Origin: Microvirga lupini
Lineage (GTDB): Bacteria; Pseudomonadota; Alphaproteobacteria; Rhizobiales; Beijerinckiaceae
Direction of reading: 5' to 3'
Assembly: GCF_014191055.1 (NCBI RefSeq)
Contig: NZ_JACHWB010000003.1
Coordinates: forward strand, 1 to 64,000
DNA: 64,000 bases
Each line of letters begins with the position of its first letter. The stretch's first letter is position 1. Positions 25,753 through 34,361 of the stretch are shown piece after piece. The notes under the pieces are model-generated. The model had not been told where the DNA came from, did no database searches, and saw only the letters and a program-made list of their open reading frames with translations. Position numbers and translations under genes: made by a program.

Positions 25753-27923
25753 GTCACGACTCAAACCCGAACGTTGCTGCTCTCGAGCGGCCTGCAGCCG
25801 CTATGCCTCCTGAAAAACACGTCGACATGCCGACCCAGTCGCTCCGGCGGTGGTCGTCTTCGGAGGAGCGCAGGCCTGTTCTGCAGCATCCGAAGCTGGG
25901 AACGTGGCTCGCGCGCCTTTTCGTGTTCGGCGGTGGCCTCCTCCTCACGGCCTATGGCACGTGGGAGATGTATCAGGTCGTGTCGGTTAGCCGTACCACA
26001 GCGCTCCAGTGGGTGCTCGTCGGCCTGTTCACCGTCAACTTTTCGTGGATCGCCGTTGCGTTCACCAGCGCGCTCCTGGGCTTTCTCGCCCTGCTCCGCC
26101 GCCCGGGACATCGCGGCCCCCTGCCCTCGACGCTCCAGCATAAGACCGCGATCGTCATGCCGGTCTATAACGAGCAGACCGACCGCACCTTCGCGGCCCT
26201 GGAAGCGATCTATGAATCCGTTCAGGCGACCGGTCTCGGGGGCAGTTTCGATTATTTCATTCTTTCCGACACCACCCACCCGGATGCCTGGGTTGCCGAG
26301 GAACGCGCGTTCCTCGCCCTGAGGGAGCGTCTCGGACCCGGCGCGCGGTTCTATTATCGTCATCGCCAGAAAAACCATCACCGCAAGGCCGGCAACATCG
26401 CCGATTTCGTCTCCCGCTGGGGGGGGCATTACGAGCACATGCTGGTGCTCGACGCCGACAGTCTCATGACCGGCGAGTGCATCGTGCGTCTGGCGGCTGC
26501 CATGGAGGCCGATCCGGATGCCGGCATCATTCAGTCGCTGCCGCTGATCATCAACCGGAACACCCTTTTCGCGCGGCTTCAGCAATATGCCGCCCGGGTG
26601 ACCGGGCCGGTTATCGCCATGGGCCTTGCAGTCTGGATGGGACGCGACGGCAATTACTGGGGTCACAACGCAATCATCCGCACCAAGGCTTTCGCCGCCC
26701 ATGGCGGATTGCCGGACCTCAAAGGTAAACCACCCTTCGGCGGCCACATCCTCAGCCATGACTTTGTTGAGGCGGCTCTCCTGCGCCGTGCCGGCTGGTC
26801 CGTCTACATGCTCGCGGACCTCCAAGGATCCTATGAGGAAAGCCCGCCCTCTCTCATCGACCTGTCAGCCCGCGACCGGCGCTGGTGCCAGGGCAATCTG
26901 CAGCACATGCGAGTCATCGGAGCCAAAGGCCTGAAGCTGCCCACGCGCCAGCACTTCGCCACCGGCATTATGTCTTATCTGGCCTCGCCTTTCTGGCTGT
27001 TCCAACTGATCGTCGGTATCGCGCTGGTCCTGCAGACCACCTATATCCGGCCGGAATATTTCGCCCGTGATTTCCGCCTGTACCCGATCTGGCCCCGGTT
27101 CGACCCCGAGCGAGCCCTCACACTGTTCGCGGTGACCATGGGGATCCTGCTCGCGCCGAAGCTCTTCGGCCTGATCCTGATGCTCATCCGCGGCAGCGAC
27201 CGGCGCGCATCCGGCGGCGGCATTCGGCTGATCATCTCCTCGACGCTGGAAATTATCCTGTCGGCCCTCCTGGCCCCGATCCTGATGCTCATCCAGTCGG
27301 GTTCGGTATTCCAGATCCTGCTCGGGCGGGACACGGGCTGGCAGCCGCAGCGTCGCGACGACGGCTCCATTCCGTTCAAGGACATCGTCCGCCGCCATCG
27401 GGCCCACACGGTGCTTGGAGCGCTCGCCGGTCTCTCCGCGTTCATGATCGCCACGTCCCTCTTCCTCTGGATGTCCCCGACGATCATCGGTTTGCTGCTG
27501 GCGATCCCTCTCTCCTGGCTCAGCGGCCAGTTGGGAGCAGGTCTTGCCCTTAAACGGCTCGGGCTCCTCATGACCCCTGAGGAGCATCAGCCTCCGGCCA
27601 TCGCAACCCGCGCCAACGAGCTCCAGGCCCGCAACGTGTCCTTCGGTTTTGACGACGCCGACAGCCTCAAGGCCATCTATGAGGATCCGGCTTTGCGGGA
27701 GCGCCATATCGAGATGCTTCCATCTGCGCTGCCTCGGAAGCGCGGGATCATCGAAACGGAACGCGCTCTAGCGGAGGCGAAGCTCGTCGATGCCGAAACC
27801 ATCGACGATGCGGTGAGCTGGCTCCACAACAAGGAGCGCATGGTCGTTCTCCACGACCGTGCACTCATCGATATGCTGGTGCAACTGAAGCCCAAATCAG
27901 CAGAGGCACAGGCAGCCGAGTGA
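25728..27923 (+). CDS. opgH: Glucans biosynthesis glucosyltransferase OpgH (MdoH)
   Basis: OpgH is the inner-membrane GT2 glucosyltransferase that polymerises UDP-glucose into the beta-1,2 backbone of periplasmic glucans. The 731-residue protein has two N-terminal membrane segments (near residues 65-125) and a cytoplasmic GT2 domain opening with TAIVMPVYNEQTDRTFAALE. The catalytic carboxylates are in LSDTTHPD and LDADSLMTG. ARDRRWCQGNLQHMR supplies the Q/RxxRW motif. About five further membrane segments and a cytoplasmic tail follow. It is shorter than the 847-residue E. coli protein, mainly at the N-terminus, which in E. coli binds FtsZ. The start overlaps opgG by 25 bases; a later in-frame ATG at 25803 is possible. 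Confidence 0.94.
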   Translation: MAVSLDTVSHDSNPNVAALERPAAAMPPEKHVDMPTQSLRRWSSSEERRPVLQHPKLGTWLARLFVFGGGLLLTAYGTWEMYQVVSVSRTTALQWVLVGLFTVNFSWIAVAFTSALLGFLALLRRPGHRGPLPSTLQHKTAIVMPVYNEQTDRTFAALEAIYESVQATGLGGSFDYFILSDTTHPDAWVAEERAFLALRERLGPGARFYYRHRQKNHHRKAGNIADFVSRWGGHYEHMLVLDADSLMTGECIVRLAAAMEADPDAGIIQSLPLIINRNTLFARLQQYAARVTGPVIAMGLAVWMGRDGNYWGHNAIIRTKAFAAHGGLPDLKGKPPFGGHILSHDFVEAALLRRAGWSVYMLADLQGSYEESPPSLIDLSARDRRWCQGNLQHMRVIGAKGLKLPTRQHFATGIMSYLASPFWLFQLIVGIALVLQTTYIRPEYFARDFRLYPIWPRFDPERALTLFAVTMGILLAPKLFGLILMLIRGSDRRASGGGIRLIISSTLEIILSALLAPILMLIQSGSVFQILLGRDTGWQPQRRDDGSIPFKDIVRRHRAHTVLGALAGLSAFMIATSLFLWMSPTIIGLLLAIPLSWLSGQLGAGLALKRLGLLMTPEEHQPPAIATRANELQARNVSFGFDDADSLKAIYEDPALRERHIEMLPSALPRKRGIIETERALAEAKLVDAETIDDAVSWLHNKERMVVLHDRALIDMLVQLKPKSAEAQAAE

Positions 27924-27940
27924 ACGGGAGCCGGTGCCTC

Positions 27941-28876
27941 TCAGGCTCCTGTTTCCATTGACGTGAGACCAGCCGTCCTTTCCGCATCTCCAGCGACCTC
28001 GCTCAAGACCCAGTCGCGGAAGGCCTCGATTTTGTGGGAGCGACGCCGGGCTTTCGGGTAGACGAGCCAGTACCCGCGTTCAGAAGTGGCGAGCAGGTCG
28101 AAGGGCTGAACGAGGCGACCGGCCGCGAGATCCACTCGAAAGAAATAGGGGTTGATCAGGGCAAAACCCTGCCCTGCCATGGCGGCCATGCCCTCGAATT
28201 GCTGAGCCCCAAGGTTGTTGTCGGGGCGTTGCGAGGGATCGAAGTCGCGCACCCCTGCCGCGGCAAACCAATCCTGCCACCACGGATCACCGGGTGAGAT
28301 GATCGGGAACCTCAGGACATCGGATGGCTCTTTGAGTGTGACACCCTGGATCAGCTCAGGGCTACAGACCGGCGTGAACAGGTTCGGAAACAGGAGATGC
28401 GCCTCCAGTCCTGGCCAGTTCCCGTTCCCGCTCCGGATCCCCAGGTCGAAGTCGCTCTGACCGAAATCAACCACCTGCCCTGAGATATTGATCTGAACCG
28501 CAATGTTCGGATGAAGCTGCTGAAAGCGGCCCAGCCGAGGAACGAGCCAATTGGCCGCGAAGGTGGTGAGTGTCGAGATCGAGAGAACGGTCTGAGCCGT
28601 GGCTTCAATGCCGGCAAAGGCCGTGCGCAAGGCTTCAAAGGCCTCTGTTACGGCAGGAGCGAGTTGCTTCCCCTTGGCCGTCAGGGTGACCTGCCGCGGC
28701 AAGCGGGTGAACAAAGGGGCGCCGATCCGGTCCTCGAGGATCTTGATCTGGTAGCTCACGGCAGCCTGGGTCATGCCCAGTTCCACCGCAGCACGGGTGA
28801 AGCTCTGGTGCCGCGCCGCCGCCTCAAAGACTCTGACGGCACTCATGGGAGGTAGTTTAGACGGCATCTTGGGCAT
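27941..28876 (-). CDS. LysR-family transcriptional regulator (GcvA-like)
   Basis: The 311-residue protein has an N-terminal winged helix-turn-helix (about residues 9-67: AVRVFEAAARHQSFTRAAVE then MTQAAVSYQIKILEDRIG) and a periplasmic-binding-fold effector domain. The RHQSFTRAA and RLPRQVTLT spellings and the late block GQGFALINPYFFRVDLAAG are typical of the GcvA subgroup, whose members often regulate amino-acid or lactamase genes. The effector is unknown. It is divergent from the DUF1127 gene at 29007, and a perfect T-N11-A dyad sits ten bases upstream of the start, so it likely represses itself and controls the divergent gene. Confidence 0.93.
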   Translation of the reverse strand: MPKMPSKLPPMSAVRVFEAAARHQSFTRAAVELGMTQAAVSYQIKILEDRIGAPLFTRLPRQVTLTAKGKQLAPAVTEAFEALRTAFAGIEATAQTVLSISTLTTFAANWLVPRLGRFQQLHPNIAVQINISGQVVDFGQSDFDLGIRSGNGNWPGLEAHLLFPNLFTPVCSPELIQGVTLKEPSDVLRFPIISPGDPWWQDWFAAAGVRDFDPSQRPDNNLGAQQFEGMAAMAGQGFALINPYFFRVDLAAGRLVQPFDLLATSERGYWLVYPKARRRSHKIEAFRDWVLSEVAGDAERTAGLTSMETGA

Positions 28877-28885
28877 GGATCATCC

Positions 28886-28900
28886 ATAAGGCTGCCTTAT
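28886..28900. promoter_or_regulatory. LysR-type operator (T-N11-A dyad) between the regulator and DUF1127 genes
   Basis: ATAAGGCTGCCTTAT is a perfect 15-base dyad (ATAAGGC, T, GCCTTAT) with T at 28887 and A at 28899, exactly the T-N11-A spacing of LysR-family recognition sites. It is ten bases from the regulator's start codon. A related half site CACCTTATGG lies near 28946-28955, at a distance suited to the activation half of such operators. Confidence 0.6.
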
Positions 28901-29006
28901 GCCAGCCCATTGGCATTTGCTTTGTCAAGCTCCTGCGACAGGAGCACCTTATGGATGCTTGATCGAGGGCGCTGAGGCCCTCTGACGAAACAATCGGTAG
29001 GCTATC

Positions 29007-29210
29007 ATGAGGTACGAAGAGACTCGCCGCCTGCGCGGTATCGAGAGCGCTTGGCTGCGCCTGAAACTCTGGCTCCGCCCGCATTATCTCAGGACAAATA
29101 CGGTCATCTCCGATCTGAGCCACCTGTCCGATTATGAGCGGCGCGACATCGGTCTGCCTGATCCTGTCCGCTACATGGATTGGCGAACCCTGAAGGATCA
29201 GAAGCAATAA
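29007..29210 (+). CDS. Small DUF1127 (YjiS-like) protein
   Basis: The 67-residue basic protein has the DUF1127 pattern: an arginine-rich helical first half (RGIESAWLRLKLWLRP) and the signature LSDYERRDIGLPD near residues 41-53. Rhizobiales carry many such short proteins; some studied ones affect phosphate and carbon metabolism or bind RNA, but most are uncharacterised. It is divergent from a GcvA-like LysR gene with a good operator between them, a recurrent pairing in this order, so it is the obvious target of that regulator. It ends four bases before the convergent Na/Pi cotransporter gene. Confidence 0.85.
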   Translation: MRYEETRRLRGIESAWLRLKLWLRPHYLRTNTVISDLSHLSDYERRDIGLPDPVRYMDWRTLKDQKQ

Positions 29211-29214
29211 GCCG

Positions 29215-30858
29215 TCAGGATGTCAGGCGGCTCGGCTTGAGCTCTCCGCTCTGTTCCAGAAGGGAATGCCCTGTGGAGGCGATGTGAGCCTCGATACGCT
29301 TGAGATCTCGCACGATATCGAGCTGGATCGCGCTGGTATCCCCTGCTGTCCTGCCGGACCGGAGCTGGTCGAGGTGCTTCTGAGCCACCGCACGCTCAAG
29401 ATCCCGGAACCGCTCCTTCTCGGAGACGAGCCGACGAGCCGAGCCGATATCCTGGAACATGAGAACGGAGGCCGCCAGCTGAAGGTGCTCCAGCAGCTTG
29501 GCATGCATGCTGGTGATGTCCTCCAGACTGTCCTTCGGCAGTCGCATGTGGTTCTTGATGCGCTTGGCGGCCAATTCCATCAGGTTCTTGTCGATGATGT
29601 CGCCGATATGCTCCAGGTTGATGGCGAAGGCGAGGATATCCGAGAGGCGCTTTGCCTCCGCTTCGCTCAAGGCCTCATGGTTGATGGAGCTCAGATAGCG
29701 CCGGATGGCGCTGAACAGCCGGTCCAGTACGTCGTCCGTGCGGCTGACCTGATCGACACGGCTGATATCGTCCTCCCGGAAGAGATCCTGCGAGCTGCGC
29801 AGCATCGCTTCGACCGTGTCGACCATCCGCAGAACCTCGCGGGCTGCGTTGGACAACGCGACCGAAGGCGTGTCCAGTGCATCCTTGTCCAGATATTGAG
29901 GCACTCCCGGATCAGAGGCTTGTAGCTTTTCCGGGAACAGCCTGACGAGCAGCTTTGCGATCCAGGGCAGCGGCAGGATGAAGAGGACCGCCAGCGCTAC
30001 ATTGAAGATCGTGTGGAAGTTCGCCGCGAGGCGCGACGGATTCGGGTCGATGAGCGCCATCGCCGTCAGAATTGGATCGATCAGAGGCAGCGCCACGGCA
30101 CAGCCGATGACCCGGGTGGCCAAGTTGCCGACCGGTACTCGGATCTTGGCGGGGTCGCCCCCCATAGCTTCGAGGAATGGGTTGAATGCGCTGCCGAGAT
30201 TGGCGCCGAGAACCATGACAAGGGCAGCAGATGGTCCAATCACGCCAGCTGCCGCCAGGGACATGATCAGCAGCATGGCAGCCACACTGGAATGGGCAAT
30301 CCAGGCAAAGATCGCCGACAAAAGCACCAGGATCAATGGATCGGACGCAATGGAAGCGAGAAGCTCCTTCAGGACGGCTGAATTCTCGATCAGGTGGATC
30401 GTCTCGCTCAGCAGGTGGAGCGACAGCAGCATCAGTCCGAGACCAATGGCGACGCGCCCGAGGTCCTTCGTCCGGCTGGTCTTTCCACGCCGGAAGGCCA
30501 TGAAGCCTCCGAAGATAAGCACCGGAAAGATCAGGGATACGTCAAAGGAAAGTACCTGCACGATCAGTGTCGTGCCCACATTGGCACCCAGCATCACAGC
30601 AAGCGCCGGAACAATGTCCACCGCTCCTCCGGCTGTGAAGGACGACACCATCAGCGCTGTGGCGGTACTGCTCTGAAGAACGGTCGTGACGCCAACGCCT
30701 GCCAGAAAAGCCTGAAGGCGGGTTCTCAGCGCCATCCCGAGAATCCAGCGCAGATCACTGCCGAAAGCGCGCTGCACCCCGCTGTTGACCATGGTGATGC
30801 CCCAGAGAAGCAGAGCAATCTCACCGAACAGGTGGATCAAGACGGACGTTGCAGACAT
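29215..30858 (-). CDS. Na/Pi cotransporter family protein with C-terminal PhoU-like domain
   Basis: The 547-residue protein joins an NptA/YjbB-type membrane domain (residues 1 to about 310) to a cytoplasmic helical PhoU-like domain (about 340-540). The transport domain has the repeated motif of the family, QSSTATA at 62-68 in the first half and the GANLGSAFNPF block in the second half, with GANVGTTLIVQ between. The PhoU part shows the LEHIGDIIDKNLMELA helix pattern. E. coli YjbB exports phosphate, so export or sodium-coupled uptake of phosphate is expected; direction cannot be told. It is monocistronic, with its promoter in the 395-bp region upstream. Confidence 0.92.
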   Translation of the reverse strand: MSATSVLIHLFGEIALLLWGITMVNSGVQRAFGSDLRWILGMALRTRLQAFLAGVGVTTVLQSSTATALMVSSFTAGGAVDIVPALAVMLGANVGTTLIVQVLSFDVSLIFPVLIFGGFMAFRRGKTSRTKDLGRVAIGLGLMLLSLHLLSETIHLIENSAVLKELLASIASDPLILVLLSAIFAWIAHSSVAAMLLIMSLAAAGVIGPSAALVMVLGANLGSAFNPFLEAMGGDPAKIRVPVGNLATRVIGCAVALPLIDPILTAMALIDPNPSRLAANFHTIFNVALAVLFILPLPWIAKLLVRLFPEKLQASDPGVPQYLDKDALDTPSVALSNAAREVLRMVDTVEAMLRSSQDLFREDDISRVDQVSRTDDVLDRLFSAIRRYLSSINHEALSEAEAKRLSDILAFAINLEHIGDIIDKNLMELAAKRIKNHMRLPKDSLEDITSMHAKLLEHLQLAASVLMFQDIGSARRLVSEKERFRDLERAVAQKHLDQLRSGRTAGDTSAIQLDIVRDLKRIEAHIASTGHSLLEQSGELKPSRLTS

Positions 30859-31253
30859 TCAGCCCTCAAAAGCCGGAAAGGATGGCACAATCGATCTGCT
30901 TATCCGCCAAGAGCCAGGACGGCAATAAGGTTGCCGGCTAATAATGGTTTTCCCACCGTAGGAAAGCCAAGAAATTGCCGTGGAAGAGACGAATTGGCAG
31001 GGATTTTGGCCGAGAGTGAACTCTAATCCCATTTATCTAATCGGTTCAAAGATTTGACCCTGGCTACCCTCCCAGGGACAACCGAATGTAGATGCGGAAC
31101 AATTTGGCTACTCCCAACGCATTCCACAATCCCCGAAATGACGTCTGCTCTTTTCCACAATTAGCCGGTACGCATGATTATCGACACGGCCAAGTCTTGA
31201 GGGTCGCATTCTTGATGGACAGTATCTCTCTGGTGAGCGTGCGAGGGTGTGAG
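30859..31253. other. 395-bp intergenic region, promoters only
   Basis: This divergent region separates the Na/Pi cotransporter gene from the alpha-CTD-like gene. It is A/T-richer than its surroundings. I see a weak inverted repeat (CCCTGG near 31058 and CCAGGG near 31071) and a TTGACC hexamer at 31054-31059 without a clear -10 partner. The open frame entering from 31092 has poor codon use before about 31215, so I treat this stretch as non-coding. Confidence 0.4.
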
Positions 31254-31595
31254 ATGGGTTTGGATGATCCATTTCCGATCGAAAAGTGCTCCGGGCGCGT
31301 CCGGGGAGCCATTCTGGCCGAATTCCAGGGCCGCTGCCCTACGATCCGTGAAGTAGCCAGCATCTCCGATTCCCAGTGGCTGACCGTGCCTAATATCGGC
31401 CCTACGACCCTGGAGGAGTTGCGCAGCATGACGCAGCAGCCTCTCAACGGGGAAGAAACCGCCTCTGCCTCCCAAATGCCGGACAACGAACTCCTGTCAC
31501 GCTTAAACCGCCTGCAGAGGGAGTTGAACACCTTGATCGGGGAGATCAGGGCAAGATTGAATGCCTCTTCCTCAAGGAGACATCCACACCGATAA
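31254..31595 (+). CDS. Stand-alone protein resembling the RNA polymerase alpha C-terminal domain
   Basis: The 113-residue protein has two parts. Residues 14-59 run GRVRGAILAEFQG, then REVASISDSQWLTVPNIGPT and TLEEL, which follows the alpha-CTD fold pattern of helix, loop and helix-hairpin-helix, with PNIGPTTLEEL matching E. coli PNLGKKSLTEI. The Arg equivalent to alpha Arg265 is kept (Arg17), but the Asn268 and Lys298 equivalents are Ile and Thr. Residues about 80-108 form a Leu/Arg heptad helix (LLSRLNRLQRELNTLIGEI), probably a coiled coil. DNA or protein binding is plausible, polymerase contact is speculation. I chose ATG 31254 because GAGGG precedes it; ATG 31215 would add 13 residues. Confidence 0.65.
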   Translation: MGLDDPFPIEKCSGRVRGAILAEFQGRCPTIREVASISDSQWLTVPNIGPTTLEELRSMTQQPLNGEETASASQMPDNELLSRLNRLQRELNTLIGEIRARLNASSSRRHPHR

Positions 31596-31816
31596 ACCTC
31601 TACTTTCCGCAACAAACTTGCAACACAACCGGGAAAGATTGGCATCTATATTCTTGAAATAAGCTTATGCTCCGATCCCGGTCTCCTATAAATTCCCACT
31701 CAGAAACCTAAGCAGCAATTGACTTTACGTCATAGAAGGCGTTGATAGGTCCCAAAATAGGAGTGGCTCGCTCTGACCTCACTGCGTCGGCTCACTCTCG
31801 TCTAGGGGCAAGCTGC

Positions 31817-34273
31817 ATGTCTGGCGTGGTTCGGGCGATCGAGTTCATCATCAACAAGGATGAGCGGATCGGTAACACCGGTTCCGTCTATGAAATCGGA
31901 ACTCCCGCGGTTCAGTTTCTCATTGAACAATTGTCGGACGGCACCCTGCGGTTGACTGCGACCATCGTCGATAACGACGGCGATGGGGATAAGGATACTG
32001 CCGATCTGCGCGGTATTTTCTTTCATCTTGCAGGCATCGAGAACAATCTCAAGGACGAGAACTGGCTGAAGGATCTCTCGGTCACTGGGGCGCCCGGTTC
32101 CGACTCGCTGATCAATGGGCGCATATTTGACGCCGATGGCGTCGACGCCGTGCCAGGTGACGGCAACAGCGACAACATGAACGGCCGCCCCCTCACCCCC
32201 TATGATGTGGGAATTGGAATTGGAACGTCGGGTATCGGGCGCGATGATATCAAGACAGTCTCCCTTATTCTGGATCATGCCACTGACACCCTGACCCTTG
32301 AGCACTTGGCGCTACAGGGCTTTGGCGCGCGTCTCACGAGCGTCGGAGCGGACGGGACCAAGCGCAATGACAGCCTCAAGCTATGGGGTTTGGCGCCCGC
32401 AGCTCCAATGATTGCGCCAACCGGCTCTCTTTCAGGGCAGGTCTGGCTCGATCTCGACCAGGATGGCATTCAGGATGATGGCCAGGAAACCGGCCTGCCC
32501 GGCATTGAGGTCAGGCTCATTGATGCTAACGGCACGATTCTGTCGACCGTAACCACGGACGACAAGGGCGAGTATCGGTTCAGTAATCTATCTTTCGGCA
32601 CCTACGACGTTCAGTTCGGCAAGGGTCCGGAGGGAGCCTACCGTTTCACCCTGTCGGATGCCGGCACTGACGACACCCGAGACAGCGACGCCGATGCGAG
32701 TACCGGCCGCACAGGTTCCTACACGATCGATGAAACCACGAGGCATGTCACGGCCGTCGATGCCGGGCTGTCCAAGGTTGAAAGCCAACCTCCCGTCGTT
32801 ACTCCTCCACAGGAGATCGGAAATGACGATCTCATCGAAGCCGGCGACCATGACGACTTCATCCATGGCGGCAGCGGCAACGACGAGATGCAGGGTGAAG
32901 GCGGCAACGACACGATCTACGGCGGCACGGATCGTGGCGAGATTGCCCGCAACCCGGGCAATGGAAAGCTGAACAAGGTTCTCATCGGCGACAACCTCTA
33001 CGGCAATGACGGTCAGGATACCTATCGGTACGCCAAGGGTGACGGCGTCGACATGATCTGGGACTTTAGGCCCGGCGACGATGTCATCGAGCTTTCAGGC
33101 TATGCGCTCAAGGACATTAAGGCGACATGGGTCGGCAAGGTTGCGAACTGGATCGATACGCCGAAGCACAACAAGCTCGCTCTGGTCTTCAGCGACGGCG
33201 GCGCAATCGTCTTCAACGACTACTCGGGGCTAGACAGCAGCACTGCCACGGCCCTCAAACTCGGTGACGGCGCTGTCGTCAAGTTCGCGGATCTGGTCGC
33301 AATGGCGGGCCGCAAGCCGGTTGATATCGAAGTCAACGATGATCGGCAGGTTGCTCCTCGCAACTACGAATGGCGGGATCTCGGCAAGGGTCAGAACGGC
33401 TATGGCGGCAACGACCGCGACAAGCTGATTGGCGCAGGCGGTGACGACAATCTTTACGGAAACGAGGGTGTCAACGGCCTGAACGGCAAAGAGGGCAACG
33501 ACCAACTCTATGGCGGCAACAGCCGTGATGTGATGATCGGCGGGAATGGCGACGATATCGGCTACGGCAATGGTGGCGACGACCTGATCGTCGGCGGAGC
33601 TGGGTCCGACAGGCTCTATGGCACAGGCGGCGTGGACTACATCTTCGGCGACGAGATGCCTGAAGATTTCGTTCTGCCATCCGCATTCGCCAGTGATCTC
33701 GCTTGGCTGCATGAAGAGAAGACACTCGTCACTTCTTCCAGCATGACGCTCGCGAGCGACGCCCTCAACATCACCGCTGCTGGCAAAGCTGCCCTCAGCC
33801 TCACCGGCAACAAATTGAACAACGTGATGATCGGCAACGCCGGCAAGAACGCGATCACGGCCGCCGAGGGCGACGACATGGTCTTCGGTGGCTATGGTAA
33901 CGACACGTTGTCCGGAGGCACCGGCAGGGACAAGTTCGTCTTCGACCAGAAGCTGGGAACGTCTACGACCGACAGGAAGGTAAACTTCGATACGATCACC
34001 GACTTCAAGGTGAAAGACGACAAGTTCTACCTCGACAATGCCGTGTTCAAGAAGCTTGGCAAGGGATCGCTGGATAAGCCATCTCAGCTGAACAAGAATT
34101 TCTTCACGGTCGGGACGCAGGCCAAGGACAAGAACGACTATCTGATCTACAACAAGCAGACCGGCGTCCTCTCCTATGATGCGGACGGCTCGGGCACAAA
34201 GGTCAAGGCCATCGAGTTCGCCAAGATCGATGCTGGCATCAATCTGAAATACAGCCACATCTACTTGATCTGA
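31817..34273 (+). CDS. Large secreted calcium-binding protein with SdrD-B-like and RTX repeats
   Basis: The 818-residue acidic protein has no Sec signal, as expected for type I secretion. Its first 200 residues form a domain I do not recognise. Residues about 203-315 form an SdrD-B/Cna-B-like fold (GQVWLDLDQDGIQDDGQETG and DDKGEYRFSNLSFGTYDVQF). RTX nonapeptides follow in three groups, near 343-370, 527-608 and 666-711 (for example GGSGNDEMQGEGGNDTIYGG), which bind calcium after export. The C-terminal 100 residues have the hydrophobic pattern of RTX secretion signals. The ATG at 31817 is preceded by a GGGGC; the frame is open 25 codons further to a TTG. No ABC exporter genes lie nearby. Adhesion or matrix role is a guess. 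Confidence 0.85.
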   Translation: MSGVVRAIEFIINKDERIGNTGSVYEIGTPAVQFLIEQLSDGTLRLTATIVDNDGDGDKDTADLRGIFFHLAGIENNLKDENWLKDLSVTGAPGSDSLINGRIFDADGVDAVPGDGNSDNMNGRPLTPYDVGIGIGTSGIGRDDIKTVSLILDHATDTLTLEHLALQGFGARLTSVGADGTKRNDSLKLWGLAPAAPMIAPTGSLSGQVWLDLDQDGIQDDGQETGLPGIEVRLIDANGTILSTVTTDDKGEYRFSNLSFGTYDVQFGKGPEGAYRFTLSDAGTDDTRDSDADASTGRTGSYTIDETTRHVTAVDAGLSKVESQPPVVTPPQEIGNDDLIEAGDHDDFIHGGSGNDEMQGEGGNDTIYGGTDRGEIARNPGNGKLNKVLIGDNLYGNDGQDTYRYAKGDGVDMIWDFRPGDDVIELSGYALKDIKATWVGKVANWIDTPKHNKLALVFSDGGAIVFNDYSGLDSSTATALKLGDGAVVKFADLVAMAGRKPVDIEVNDDRQVAPRNYEWRDLGKGQNGYGGNDRDKLIGAGGDDNLYGNEGVNGLNGKEGNDQLYGGNSRDVMIGGNGDDIGYGNGGDDLIVGGAGSDRLYGTGGVDYIFGDEMPEDFVLPSAFASDLAWLHEEKTLVTSSSMTLASDALNITAAGKAALSLTGNKLNNVMIGNAGKNAITAAEGDDMVFGGYGNDTLSGGTGRDKFVFDQKLGTSTTDRKVNFDTITDFKVKDDKFYLDNAVFKKLGKGSLDKPSQLNKNFFTVGTQAKDKNDYLIYNKQTGVLSYDADGSGTKVKAIEFAKIDAGINLKYSHIYLI

Positions 34274-34303
34274 AGCACCGACAGATTCATTGAAGCTGTT
34301 CCC

Positions 34304-34329
34304 CAAGAGGCGCCACGGGGCGCCTCTTG
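34304..34329 (+). terminator. Hairpin after the RTX gene
   Basis: CAAGAGGCGCC (34304-34314) and GGCGCCTCTTG (34319-34329) make a perfect 11-bp stem with a four-base loop, 31 bases after the RTX stop and 33 before the convergent kinase stop. No T tract follows on either strand, so it may act in either direction but is not a canonical intrinsic terminator. Confidence 0.5.
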
Positions 34330-34361
34330 ACGTAGGAAAGCTCAGACGAAAGAAATGTTTG

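Noticed and set aside
32840..33950. Repetitive DNA that might be taken for a CRISPR or tandem array
   Set aside because: The repeats are in-frame codons for RTX nonapeptides inside an open gene, with no fixed spacer length.
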